A stretch of DNA of 64,000 nucleotides, taken from Gonapodya sp. JEL0774. Its lineage: Eukaryota > Monoblepharomycota > Monoblepharidomycetes > Monoblepharidales > Gonapodyaceae. The notes under the pieces were generated by a model. That model saw only the letters and a list, made by a program, of their open reading frames with translations. It was not told the origin of the DNA and searched no databases. Where the stretch lies: positions 1 to 64,000 of the forward strand of contig JADIIX010000102.1 in NCBI GenBank assembly GCA_027604505.1, written 5' to 3'. Below are positions 24,101 to 35,631 of this stretch, piece after piece. Position numbers and translations under genes: made by a program. The stretch's first letter is position 1; the number at the start of each line of letters is the position of its first letter.

Positions 24101-27100
24101 TGAGATAGTGGCGGTATCTGCGTTGGTGTACGGAGGGAGTGAGTACTTAACCTTTGAGTCGATCACGTTGTACTATTTCGCTAAACAGTTGTACCTCTGT
24201 AGTGTCGATCGAGGACGCGTCTTCTAAAGCAGAACAGTCTCATGTGAGATTCACGGTGATCCGGCAGTATAATGAGTTTCCTCTGCCGGCTGGATTCCAA
24301 GAGCTGGTTGCGCAAACAAAGGAGAAGGTTGAAGTTTGCAGAAACGAGAGAGCTTTGATCAATTACTTGATTGGTGAGTAAGGGGTCACTTGTTTATTAC
24401 CAAGCCTCTAACGAGAACTAAAAGGATGACAATTTCCCGCCTCTCAAGCGCAAATCGGCCGTCATGATCCTGATGTTCTCGTTGGACACAACTTTGTTGG
24501 CTTCGATTTAGATGTCCTATTGCAACGCATGAAAACTCACAAGGTCGATAACTGGAGCAAGATCGGCAGGCTGAGAAGGACGGTTTGGCCAAAGCTTCAG
24601 TCAGGCGCCGGCGGAACGGGTGACTCCACATATGCGGAGAGGCAGGTCGCCAGTGGGCGGTTGATTGTGGACACATATCTGGCCGCAAAAGTAGGTGCTG
24701 ACTAAACTGTCGAAGAACTTGGGCAGCCGAGTGTTTTGAGTTGAGCTCGTCGAATTTCCCGCCGGCAGGAACATGTACGATCGAAATCCTATAGTCTCAC
24801 ACAACTTGCCCTATCTCAGCTTAATGTCGCCCGTGAAGAACTCGACTTTGAGCGCATACCGGCTTACTTCTCGGGCACCGCGAGGGATCTCATGCTCTTT
24901 GTGCGGCTGAATCAGACCGATGCCTACTTAGTAGCAAAGCTCATGTTCAAAATCCAGATTCTGCCTCTGAGCAAGCAATTAACAAATCTGGCAGGGAACT
25001 TATGGTGCGCATGTGTATCAGCAGGCTTGTTAACATTTCGGAGCTCAGTGGGTTCATATTCCAGGTCCCGCACTCTCCTTGGAGGTCGTGCCGAACGAAA
25101 TGAGTTCCTGCTTCTGCACGAGTTCCACAAGCTCAAATACATCTTGCCCGATAAGTCGTTAGGAGCTTTCAAAAAAGTCAAGCAGGCTTCTGCAGCTGTT
25201 CCGGAGATGGACGGAGATGATGATGCGGACGACGGTAAGACGATTCGAACATGTTCAGTTCAAAGACGACCTGGAGCAGTATACGGAATGAACTTTCATC
25301 AACAGAGAAACCACAAGAAGAACGGCGGAGGGGTACAACCGGTCGTCGTAAACCGGCTTATGCTGGAGGTCTGGTTCTGGAACCCAAGAAAGGATTTTAC
25401 GACATGTTCGTCCTGCTTCTGGACTTCAATTCTCTGTACCCGTCCATCATCCAAGAGTACAACATCGATTTCACAACGATTCAGAGAACTAGCACTCCAG
25501 AGGTGAGTCCATGGACCTGACCTGACTTGTGTAGAAAGAGGAATGAAGAATGTTTTTGCAGGCTGATGAGGTCCTCCCAGAGCTTCCTGATCCACAAGCT
25601 CCCACAGGCGTGCTCCCGAAAATATTGAAGACATTGGTGGACCGCCGTCGGCAGGTGAAATCGCTCATGAAGAACGCGCAGGGCTCAGACTACTCCAGTG
25701 TGAGTGTGAAAAACTCCCTTGTGTTCTGATATTGGACAACTCCTGGAACCTTTGCTCGCAGTTGGACATTCGGCAAAAGGCACTCAAGCTCACTGCCAAT
25801 TCCATGTACGGTTGCCTCGGCTTCTCCCACTCCCGTTTCTACGCGAAACCACTTGCTATGCTCATTACCGCCAAGGGTCGTGAGATTCTTCAAAACACCG
25901 TCGACTTGGCGACCCAGCAGAAGCTAGAGGTCATCTACGGAGACACTGACTCAATTTTCCTTAACACCAATACCGATGACATTAAGGAGGTCCGCCGCAT
26001 GGGTGCAGAATTTAAGAAGGTCGTGAATCAGCGATACCGCCTTCTCGAAATTGAGATGGATGGAATGCTCCGGCGGATGTTATTGCTCAAGAAAAAGAAA
26101 TATGCAGCTCTTGTTGTTGAGGAAAAGGATGGGAAACTTGAAACGACCATGGAGACCAAGGGTCTCGACATGGTTCGGAGAGACTGGTGTGGCTTATCGC
26201 AGGACGTGTCCGGGTGTGTATTCTCAATTTGCGACCGACCTGATTCTGCTTCTGAGGATCGGAGCAATTCGTTTAGGTATGTTCTCGAAAAAATTCTTTC
26301 GAGTGATGAAGGGGGCCGAGAAGAAATCGTTGAAAAGATCCACAAGTACTTGGAAACGGTGGGGAAAGAGACTAGGGCTGGTCTTATTCCTATCGAGAAG
26401 TTCATCATCAACAAGGTACGTCCGGCATTCATCTCGCCATCATGTCGTGATTCTCATGAGCGATGTCTCACACAGCAACTTACGAAGAACGTGGAGGATT
26501 ATAACGACGCCAAGTCCCAACCGCACGTGCAAGTGGCCCTCCGTCTGAAGGCAGCGAACAAAAGCGTGCGAGTTGGCGACACCATTCCTTACGTAGTATG
26601 TGCGAGAAAGGAAGCAAATGGAGAGGCATATGGGTCCAAGAAAGACGATTCATTCGCTGCGAGGGCATACCACCCGGATGATTTGCGGAAGGACAGTACT
26701 GATCTTTCAGTTGGTGGGTATCATTGCACCTCAACTTTCTTGTTATCTGTATCTGATCGTTTGACGTTTTGCGTGAACAGATGTCGAGTGGTACCTGAGC
26801 AACCAAGTTCACCCTCCTATCGCCCGTCTTATCGCTCCGATTGAAGGAACTGACACTGGTCGAATCGCGGATTGCTTAGGCCTTGACCCCACAAAGTTCC
26901 GAGCTGTCGCAGCAGGTGGCCAAGCGGAAGCGGAGAGTGAAGTCCACACGTTGGATTCCCTAATCTCAGACGAAGAGAGATTTAAGAATGTTGACAAGTG
27001 GAGACCCCGGTGCAGGCATTGTGGTCAACATAACGAATTTGAGATCGTGCGCAAAAAGGTGATGGAATCTCGTTTACTTCATGTCAGCAAAACACAAAAA

Positions 27101-27761
27101 AGTATCAACACCATGAACTTCTCAACCCAGCGCGGCGAGCTCCCGACTCCTGGTTTGCAGTGTCCCAACCCAGAATGCAAGCAGATTATGCAAATGCCCT
27201 CTCTCTTGGCCCAGCTTCTCGACGCGATACGCTCTCATGTCTCTCGGTATGAGATTCGATGGCATGTATGCGACGATCTTGGTTGCAAGAAGAGAACACT
27301 GGCCGTATCTGTCTACGGAAGAAGGTGCCCAATTCCTGGGTGTCGAGGACAGATGAATATGGAGGTAAGAAGTCCATACTCGGGTTTACCGACACAGTGA
27401 TTCCATTTGCGTTCCAATCAGTATTCAGACGCGGCGTTGTACACTCAGTTGATCTATTACGACAGCCTCTTTGACGTTGAAAGGCTGAGGACGAAGATGG
27501 AGAACCAGCCCGATAGAGGTTTGTTTGGGATTAACACACAATCATTTCAGCACTCGTTGATCGAAGTGTTCAATTCCAGATGCAATCGTCGCTGTAGGTA
27601 CGAGCCAGGCACCCAATCTCGCTCAGCTGAGAGAAGTCGTGAATCGCTACCTGAGCAAGAATGCCCGACAATTTGTAGATCTGGGGTCTCTGTTCAAGAT
27701 GATGAATCTAGGGGCAGGGTCGTTCTCGGCGATGCCGAAAGCTGTAGCTGTGTCTGCATGA
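21138..27761 (+). CDS. POL1: DNA polymerase alpha catalytic subunit
   Basis: This is the B-family polymerase that extends RNA primers made by primase at replication origins and Okazaki fragments. Exon 1 starts [16 protein letters not shown]; the N-terminus has the conserved acidic segment [14 protein letters not shown] long disordered region follows up to about 23200, then [17 protein letters not shown] opens the core. [20 protein letters not shown] precedes the polymerase motifs: [17 protein letters not shown] (motif A, near 25420), [12 protein letters not shown] (motif B, near 25790) and YGDTDSIF (motif C, near 25935), all with intact catalytic residues. The C-terminus holds the two Cys clusters that bind the B subunit: [10 protein letters not shown] and CPNPEC, then CDDLGC and CPIPGC. 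The last exons end [15 protein letters not shown] and stop at 27761. More than a dozen short introns are present. It converges on the CHY gene with 68 bp between stops. Confidence 0.95.
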
Positions 27762-27829
27762 CTATCTCTACGCATGCACAGAACCGTAATTTTCTAAATC
27801 ATTGTTTTTGCTCAAATTCTGGTCGCAAT

Positions 27830-30800
27830 TTATTTTTGTATACCGACTCTCTCAGCCTTGGCGCTCTTGGTCTTGCCTCTTCCAGCAAACTTTCTGGCGT
27901 CTTTGCGATTCATTCTCGTCTGGTCACGTGTTCCCTTCCCACCTTCCCAATATCCCTTCTTCGACCCTGATTTAGTCATCATCGCACCACAAACGCATGG
28001 TTTGTCCGCCGAATAACTTTGCTCCCGGGAGCACTGCATGGTGTAGAATTTACAGATTGATGCACAGAAACATTCTGTAAAATATACAGGGAACTCACAA
28101 ATCCACACACTTGTCGTGTCGCCCTGATATTAGACAGTGTTCAACAACAAATATTTAACCACCAACACGACGGCAATGAGTGCGGAGATGAGAACGAACC
28201 AAGACATTTCGTGCTGTCCAGCACCTCTATTCTCCTTTTCATGACATTCATCACAAGGATACAGCTTGCCACAGCAGGGAAATCGAAACCATCGAAAAGA
28301 TTTCTTGTAGTGTTCACAAGTCCCGTTCTGAGATGACGGGAGAGGAAACCTGTTTCGCACCCCAACAATAACCGCACCAACCAGATATGCTTACCTTGAG
28401 AAGCGGTTGGCCCACCACAAGACCCTCTTCAGCTCTGCGGTTCTTCTTTTTCTTAAGTGGAAGCCCCGTTGCATCCGCACTTGCCGGTCCTATATGCACT
28501 CCGCCTCCAACGACGATCGCTCTCACACCTTGGAAGCTCAATTCCCAAGGCGCGTGGCATCCCTCGCAAAACCCTCGTTCCACTTGTCCGACGACAACGC
28601 GGGCTGGTCTCGCCCAGTTCGGTCTCGCACACGATCCACATGTGATCGCATATGTGGAGGGCCAGAGATCTGCGAATGAACAACCCCGAAGATCGACGGT
28701 GCCGATGGTGGGATCTGTTGGCATCGCGAATCGGGGGTGGAAGGTTGCCGACATGGGGGTGGAGCAAGTTGCGCATACATGCGACGAAGGCCGTGGTGAA
28801 AGTGTTGCTGGCGGCGCGGGAAAGCCGCGACAAGTCATGTCAAATGCTGTGCGACAGCGGGTACAGCGAGCGGAACATGTAAGAAGAACAGACTGCAGAA
28901 TGGAGATGTTCTTAAAAGTGGGTGAAAGGAGGCTTAAAAGCGTTTCGGGGAGCTGGTCAACACACGGTTCTCGTTTCTGTTCCACACATCAGAACACAAC
29001 ATACGTGAGCCTTATGCCAGGGATGATCCGATCGCTCGGTGCCGCTTCTACTCCCCGTGATTGAGCTACATCCTCGTCATCCTCGCTTTCTTGATTGCTG
29101 ACCTCCTCCTCCACATCCTCACCTTTCGACCCTTGCAATCCAACCCTCCGGCCACTCCCGTCCCCCTCATCATCGTTCCCATCACTCGTTGTGTCCTCTT
29201 CCTCAAATTCATTCCCTTCGTGCCACTTTGGCGGATCCGCCACTTCGACCCGCCTCTCAAGCTCATCGTTTCTGCTCTCATTCGCTACGAAAGTGATGCC
29301 ATTTCCCGGTTTGGAAACCACCGTACTGGGCCTCGCCTCGACCGCACTATCAACAACCAGCAGCGTCTCCAAATTCCTGTCAATCCACGCCACACATTTC
29401 ACCAAACTGCCTCTGTCTTTCCCCGACCGTTCGGACCAAGTGTCGAACCCACGCTGGATCTTGCGGCGTAAATTATCTGGAAGGGAGTTCGGACCCATCA
29501 CAGAGAGTCGGGGGGACCCAGCTGGGTAGGTTGTGGGAACAGTCAGGCGAAGAGTGATTCCAGGAAGGTCAAAGGGGAAGTCAGGGCTGGAAATGCGTGG
29601 GAGAGACCGATTGGATGAGACAAACGTGCCGCGGCAAACAGTGTGGAAAGCTTTCCCGACTCACTCGGTTGGCACCAGTTCTACTTCGTACACGTCCGCA
29701 AAATCAGTAGAGTCCACGTGTCGAAATGTGGCAGGGTATCTCCGGTGGAGCTGGTAGATATCGACGGCACGTGGAGAAGAACCAGGTGGCGGTGGCGGTG
29801 GCAGAGGGGTTCGCGTAGGAGCGGGCTTTGAAAAGGGTACTGCAGCGGCAGTAGTGAAAGTGGAGTTAGGGAAAGGGCTCGCTGGCTGGGCGGGCTCCTG
29901 TTCTGGTGTGATAACGGGAACATTCTTATCTGATGTTTCGGCTACAGCGATTGACAGCTGGAGTTCTCGGTTGATTTTGGCATCCATGGCAGATCGAGAA
30001 GGCGCTTTGGAAGCAGAATATCTCCGGTTCCCGCGACTTCGGTTTACTCCTCTTGCGTTGCCTACTTGATGAAGACTGGTTGGCGCTGCGTCATGCGATA
30101 TGTTTTGTTCAAGGCCAAAGGAGCTCTGTTCCCGCGATGTAGCAGGCCGTCCTCGACTTCGTCGAGGTTGTCCCCCTCTTCCACGTCCTTGACGGTGTCC
30201 CTCACCCATGCCGTTAGCAGCCGGAGCTTCACCCAGGCTTCCGGCAGGGAAGTCAAGTGCAGCCACCGGAGACGCCTCAAACCGAATATTGCCGGCGCTC
30301 TTGCCACGACCGCGACCTCCAGCTTGGCCGCGTACGAACCCACTCCCTCGTCTTCGTGGGACTTGTTCGGTTCGTGGACCGGATTGCATTGCCCCGGCAG
30401 TTGGCGCATTTGCGGCATTCACGCAGTCCGGGGTGGTTACTTTGTGATACTCGGTCGGAGCATTTGAATGGGTATAACTGTGCGTGTTATGTGCTCCTTC
30501 TCTGCTTGTTGGAATTGGGCCACGACCCCGGAACCTCCATGGCCGCCCACGGCCCATAGTTAATCCCTGTTCTCCAATGCCATTTCCAACCTCCGCGGAT
30601 ATGGTTGAAGCACTAGTTGAAGTTTCACCTTGACCGCGTTCTTGCTGGACAACGACGGAAGTCGGAGTATCCCGTCCACCGGATCGTCCTCCCCTACCAA
30701 CACCTCCCGCGACGATTCCACCATCACGAGCACCCGTCCCCGAGTTCTTGTTACCTTCCATGGATTGGTCCACTTGTGACATTACAGCGCTAACCGGACG

Positions 30801-30953
30801 TTCAGCTCCACGAAATTGAGTGGTGGGTCTTCCTCGCCGCCCAGATGCAGGAGCAGGTTGGTGAGAAAATGCATGCTTGTTGACGAAATCTGCATTGGAG
30901 GGCGCAGCGTCTGTCGGTGTCACGTCGAGCCGAGCGAAGTGGATCGGATCCAT
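27830..30953 (-). CDS. CHY-type zinc-finger protein with long disordered N-terminus
   Basis: CHY zinc fingers bind several zinc ions; in plants they occur in RING ligases, in yeast Hot13 acts in mitochondrial protein import, while the large fungal proteins are uncharacterised. ATG at 30953 opens about 400 residues of Gly/Arg-rich disordered sequence with RGRG-type repeats and a PPPPPPP run. The next exon has ISSPDFPFDLPGITLRLTVP and TTYPAG, an RWD-like pattern, then SLPDNLRRKIQRGFDTW and an acidic segment. The exon at 28314-28985 carries many CxxC pairs (CTRC, CATC, CGSC, CEGC). The exon near 28150-28350 is the CHY finger proper: GTCEHYKKSFRWFRFPCCGK then YPCDECHEKE. The last exon gives CVCGAMMTKSGSKKGYWEGG and a basic tail that stops at 27830. 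Gene limits are well supported; function is not. Confidence 0.85.
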
Positions 30954-31987
30954 GGGCTCTTCGAGCTATGTGAAGCGTTTATTATTTGAGATGAGTAAGT
31001 CTTTGTTTTCCTTTCAGTGTGGATTTGATGTGCCCTGTTGACAAATGGCGAGTGTGTGACATGTTGTTGGCGGGTGTCACCGCGCAGCTGGCGTTCACCA
31101 TCATCGAGTCCTCATCATTGGCACAAAATCCACCCGGCCTCACTCAAGGGCAAGACACATGTGCAAAAGAAGCATTCGAATCACTTTAGCGCTGAGCGAT
31201 GAGGCTCTGTTTTGAGCAAACTCAACATAAAAAATGTTGAGGGTGGGCGTCAGAATTCACATTCAAGATATGATTCCGTAGTTTTCGCTCTGTAACGAGC
31301 TACATAGTAGGCAGACTAGGGTGCGGCTCCCTTCTTGGTTGCCTGATACCGGCAGTGGACGGAGTTCCTTGCCACGAAAACTGTATAGCAAACAACATTT
31401 CACAAAAGTGACGGTTGAGAAACGAGTATGTGACCGTGTGGTTCTCCAGCCTAGCGTGACCGGCAGGAAAGCTTGACGTTGAACAACAAAAAGCTGACGA
31501 ATGCTTCTATCGAGTTTGTGACCCGGCGGAGATCCCACTGTCCGACTGTAGGGATGCGTTATTACATGGGGGGAGATAAATAATAAGTTTTGCGTGGAAG
31601 TGGTAGGGCACGCAAAACTTATGGAGTGGCGTCATCATGAGACAACAACGCTAACATGTCTCCCTTGCATCTCTAAAATCAGTATCAATCAGGAAAAACG
31701 CGATTCTATCCACAGCCAGTCGTACAATATAGTTTGGTGAGCGTGTCAAGGCGGGTTTTATACTGACCGTCTTACACTGTTCCATTAGGGTATTTGATGA
31801 AATATGGGAGACAGCAGAGGCGACTCATCCCCTTGCTCCTCATCCCTTTCTCGACGCCGAAAAACGGTGAAACAAGAGCCGAAGGACCGCCAGGGCGCAT
31901 ATATAACGTAATTCCGTTTCTTCAGTCCATTCGCCACCCCGAAGCAGTTGAACCTCGACCAATTTTACCACACGGAGCCTCGGACAC
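30954..31987. promoter_or_regulatory. Divergent intergenic region, CHY gene / Dal5-type transporter
   Basis: One kilobase separates the start codons of the CHY gene and the transporter. No convincing coding exon is visible; the longest ORF (31263-31538, minus, 91 codons) has no motif. It contains the perfect hairpin at 31584-31621. Confidence 0.45.
31584..31621. repeat. Perfect 13-bp inverted repeat with 12-nt loop
   Basis: TAAGTTTTGCGTG at 31584-31596 is matched exactly by its complement CACGCAAAACTTA at 31609-31621. It lies about 370 bp upstream of the transporter start codon and 630 bp from the CHY start. It could be a dyad operator for a dimeric regulator, a cruciform, or the core of a small foldback element. 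No T-run or coding context explains it. Confidence 0.75.
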
Positions 31988-34775
31988 ATGGCGACTGAGC
32001 ACGAGAAGACACCCTTGGAGGCTGGAAAAGATGAACAACTAGTTTCTTGGACGGTGAGCGTTCTCACCAACAAGATGGATCAATCAACCGTCTCGCTCAC
32101 TTCGGATTAACGCCCCTCTTCATCTTTCAAAATTGGACTTTCGGATGTGCGTGGCTAGCCCGAAGAAGAGAAGGCATTTGTCAAGAAACTTGACTGGAGA
32201 GTCATCCCCCTTGTTTCCATCATGTACTTTCTCGCGTTTCTCGACAGAGTAAACATTGGAAATGGTGAGTCTATCTTGCCACCCCCTGCAATTGCAGATT
32301 GCTCAAATCGTTTGTCTCCGTCTTCACTCTGCCTCGCAGCCAAGGTCGCCAACAACGATGTGAAAGCGTCAGTGTTATATTCACAGTTGGTCTGGGTTAC
32401 GAGCCTAACCTCTGACACGACAAAGGGATACAATGGAAGCTTCTTTGGGTCTCGATGGAGTTCAATTCAATTGGGCTGTTTCCATTTTCTTCGTTCCCGT
32501 AAGTGGACTGAGATGGTCTGTTGTAATTGTCTCTGGATAACCTTCTTTCGACTCGCACCCGCGTCGCTATCTTTTCTCAGTACTGCCTCTTGGAAGGTAA
32601 TTTTCGACTTGTTCCCTGGATTGTGCAGATCACATCACGTTTTGATCTCCTTGCTCTCCTCTATCTAACTTGTCACGCAAGTTCCTTCTAACTTTATGAT
32701 GAGGATTGCCGGTCCGAAAATTTGGCTCGCCAGGATCATGGTGTCCTGGGGAATAGTGGTAAGTGCTCATTGCCTCCCAAATTTTTTAAATCGGGTACTA
32801 ATCTTTAACATGTAGTCCACGTGCCAAGCGTTTGTCACAAACTTTGCTGGATTAATGGCGTGCAGGGCGCTGCTTGGAGCTGCTGAGGTAAGTATTGAGG
32901 TCCTCGTGCGATAACCGTGGAACTGACACAATTCTGCATTTATTTAATCCAGGCTGGTCTCTTCCCGTGAGTTGCCCCTGAGTATCTATCTCTCTGTTTT
33001 TTGTTATTCATAGTCCGTGAAATGTTATGGCTTCCACTGATTTAGTGGTGTTCTTTAGTGAGTTGGCGCAGTGTTTCTCTACGACGATATCAATCTCACT
33101 GACTTCATTTCTCTTAGTTTCTTCACCTTTTGGTATCGGAAACACGAAATCTCCACTCGTGTGGTATGTCCCCTTGGTGCAATCAAAAGTGATCCTGTAG
33201 AGTTAATTTTTATGCAATGCAGGCTGTTCTTTTCTCGTTTAACTCGATCGCCTCAGCGTTCAGTGGTCTCCTTGCAACCGGTAAGTTAATGAGACTGCTT
33301 ATACCGCGTTAACAATTATACGCAAATTCTCCTCATTCCACCTGAAGCCCTAGCACAGTTGAACGGTCAGGGAAACTTAAAAGGATGGCAATGGATTCTG
33401 CTACTGGAAGGAGCTCCCTCGATCGTTATCGGTGTGATTGCATTTTTCTTGCTGTGAGTTTAAGTTTAACATTGATGATGTGAACAAGTGCCATTCTGGT
33501 TTGAGGCGGTCTCACGGCAGTTTCCTTCGATGTTTAGGCCGAATTTCCCCCAAACCGTTAGTACCTGAAGGCAAAAAAAGCTCTCGCTATTTATCTAACA
33601 ATCTGGTGTACGTCCTTCAGTCTCTGGGGTTCCTGACACCACGAGAACAAGAAATTGCGATTGCTCGCCTCCCCACAACCGCTGCGTCTATCACGGACAA
33701 GCAGTTTGACCTTCAGGAATTCTTCACTACCCTCAAGGATCCGATCCTCGTACTCTTTTGCGTGAGTTAGTGTTTCCCTGTAAACTAGAAGTGTTCCGGT
33801 TGTTCAACCTATTCTTGTCAGCTCGCGAGTTTCTTTATGATCCTTCCGGGATACGGCACCACGTATTTCAGACCTTCCATTATCTCAGGGCTGGGATTCA
33901 CCGGAAATCTCGCAAATCTCAGTTCGTTCTTCATTGTATTGTTAACTCCCTTTGCCGAGTCACTCACTTCCTTTCATCGTACAGTGTCCGCGTGGCCAGG
34001 AGTTTTGACTGCTATTGCTGATCAGTACTGGGGTTGGAGGTCTGATGTGAAGAAGGAGCGGCCTCAACACAGTATGGATGTGCCGTTCCGCCTAGCTTGT
34101 CCTTTGGCTGATGAAGTTTCCCAACGTTTCTCTTTCCCTCCCAGTCTTGATCGCTTTAGCCACGGGCTTGATCGGAAGTGCGTTGTTGCTTGCAGGACAG
34201 ATCAGGTTGTGGGCACCGGGCCTTCGATAGTATGTACTTCGATGAGCATCCGCAACGAACAGATCATGGCGTAACGAGGTGCTTACCCATGTCTCCAACA
34301 CCAGCTTCTTCATGTTTGTGTCCGCCTTCTCAGGACCTGCACTTCCTATATTGTTCGTGTATCGCGCAAACACCTTGAAGGGGAGCACAGCACAGGCCAC
34401 TGCTACTGGCCTTACAATTGCTTTCGGAAACATCGGGGGATTCAGTAAGTGTTGACGTGGAATTTAAAGATCAATTGCCATCCTCAATAGCACCTTCTAC
34501 CTCGTAGTTGCCCCTTTTATCTATCCCAACTCTTGGTTCCCCCTGTACATCAATGCTCTCTGTGAGTTTAAGTTAAAATAAAACTCCTGTTGCCGCGACA
34601 ATTAATCCTTCTTGTGGCTTATCCAGGGATATCTTTCGCGCTAACGATTGCTGCAATGGTATGCGTCGCTGCAATCTGGATGTACGAGAGAAACATGAGC
34701 AAAGACGCTAAGTGGGCACAGGAAATGTCATCGAGTGCTGAACTGAACACTCGAGAAGCAGTGTCGAAAGCTTGA
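31988..34775 (+). CDS. MFS transporter, Dal5/allantoate permease (anion:cation symporter) family
   Basis: This is a 12-span plasma-membrane symporter of the fungal Dal5-type family, whose members import allantoate, nicotinate, pantothenate, vitamins or other organic anions; the substrate cannot be told from sequence. The first exon is MATEHEKTPLEAGKD (ATG 31988). The next reads KLDWRVIPLVSIMYFLAFLD then RVNIGN, the family signature in span 1. Later exons give GLDGVQFNWAVSIFFVP, GPKIWLARIMVSWGIV, TCQAFVTNFAGLMACRALLG with AAEAG, FFTFWYRKHEISTR, GWQWILLLEGAPSIVIGVIA and FLTPREQEIAIARL. The C-terminal half is in many small exons and closes with ISFALTIAAMVCVAAIWMYE and a soluble tail to the stop at 34775. 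At least ten introns of 50-100 bp interrupt it. I saw no inactivating lesion, but not every exon join was resolved. Confidence 0.88.
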
Positions 34776-35002
34776 ACAAGAAGTTCATATTTGTCTCACG
34801 CACAGTAACAATTAATTGCTGTAAAAAGGAGAATGAAAGAAAGGACAATATACTAATTCTTCGTGTGCATAGTGGTACTCGACAACAAAATAACACGTGA
34901 GTTGGTGTGCGAAGACAAAACATTCCACGAATTGATGCACAAGTAATGGTCAGAGAACTGAACGTAAACAGAGCCAAACAAGGTTTGGATGTCGAGTACG
35001 AT
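34776..35002. other. Convergent intergenic spacer
   Basis: About 227 bp between the stop codons of the transporter and the small mitochondrial-type gene. AT-rich, presumably holding both polyadenylation regions. No gene seen. Confidence 0.5.
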
Positions 35003-35599
35003 CTAAACAAATATCCTTCCACTCTCGATCCTCCCCGTCCTCTGCTCCTCTCCATGCCCTTGGTGTGAGGTGTGGTGTGCAGCATCTGCCACACGCGTGG
35101 CTTCCGGCTTCTCCAGTGACTGCAACTCGTGTTTTTTCGCTGACTTCGCATGGCCTAACTTATCAGCATATGCAGATTTTCGAGGGTTTGACTCAGAGGA
35201 CATCCTTGTTGGTGATGAGAGGTCCGACACCAGCTCAAGCCTACGAAAGAACCGATGAGCTGGAGTAATTAAACCAATTATATGTACTTACTGCAAGTCG
35301 AGGGGGCTCAACCGAGCGACACGCGGATCATTCGAGAGTCGCAAAGTTTGGCGGTAGATCCTTCTGCGTAGCAACGATACTCCTTTTCACGTTCAAAGTT
35401 TCGTTATTAAGCGGGCTCAAGTCTCACCTAGTTCGAATCACAAACACAACACCCCAACAGGCACCTCGAAATCTCCGTGCGCCAATGAGTTTTGGCATCA
35501 CTGGTGATAGCTCCGACCCCAGCTTCTTTCGCATGTACGAAAGATACGACTGCTCGCTGATAAACGAATAATTTTACGAAGATTAGTTAACTGTGGCAT
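35003..35599 (-). CDS. Small predicted mitochondrial protein of unknown family
   Basis: I do not recognise this gene. Three exons join in phase to about 133 residues. Exon 1 (ATG 35599) is MPQLTNLRKIIRLSASSRIF followed by RTCERSWGRSYHQ: rich in Arg and Ser, without acidic residues in its first 20, a classic mitochondrial presequence pattern. Exon 2 reads RIYRQTLRLSNDPRVARLSP with LDLQ. Exon 3 (35003-35254 region) reads LELVSDLSSPTRM and a Lys/Glu/His-rich tail ending SGRIFV. The introns start GTGATG and GTAAGT and end GCAG and GTAG, with phase 2 at both joins. The start codon lies only 32 bp past the stop of the coiled-coil gene on the same strand. It could instead be a nucleus-encoded ribosomal or respiratory accessory protein too diverged to name. 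Confidence 0.5.
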
Positions 35600-35631
35600 G
35601 CAGACAAAACAAGAAGCCCAAAGCTGCACAG

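Noticed and set aside
28387-29064. 225-codon plus-strand ORF
   Set aside because: Antisense to the CHY gene exon with several CxxC pairs; it has no recognisable domain.
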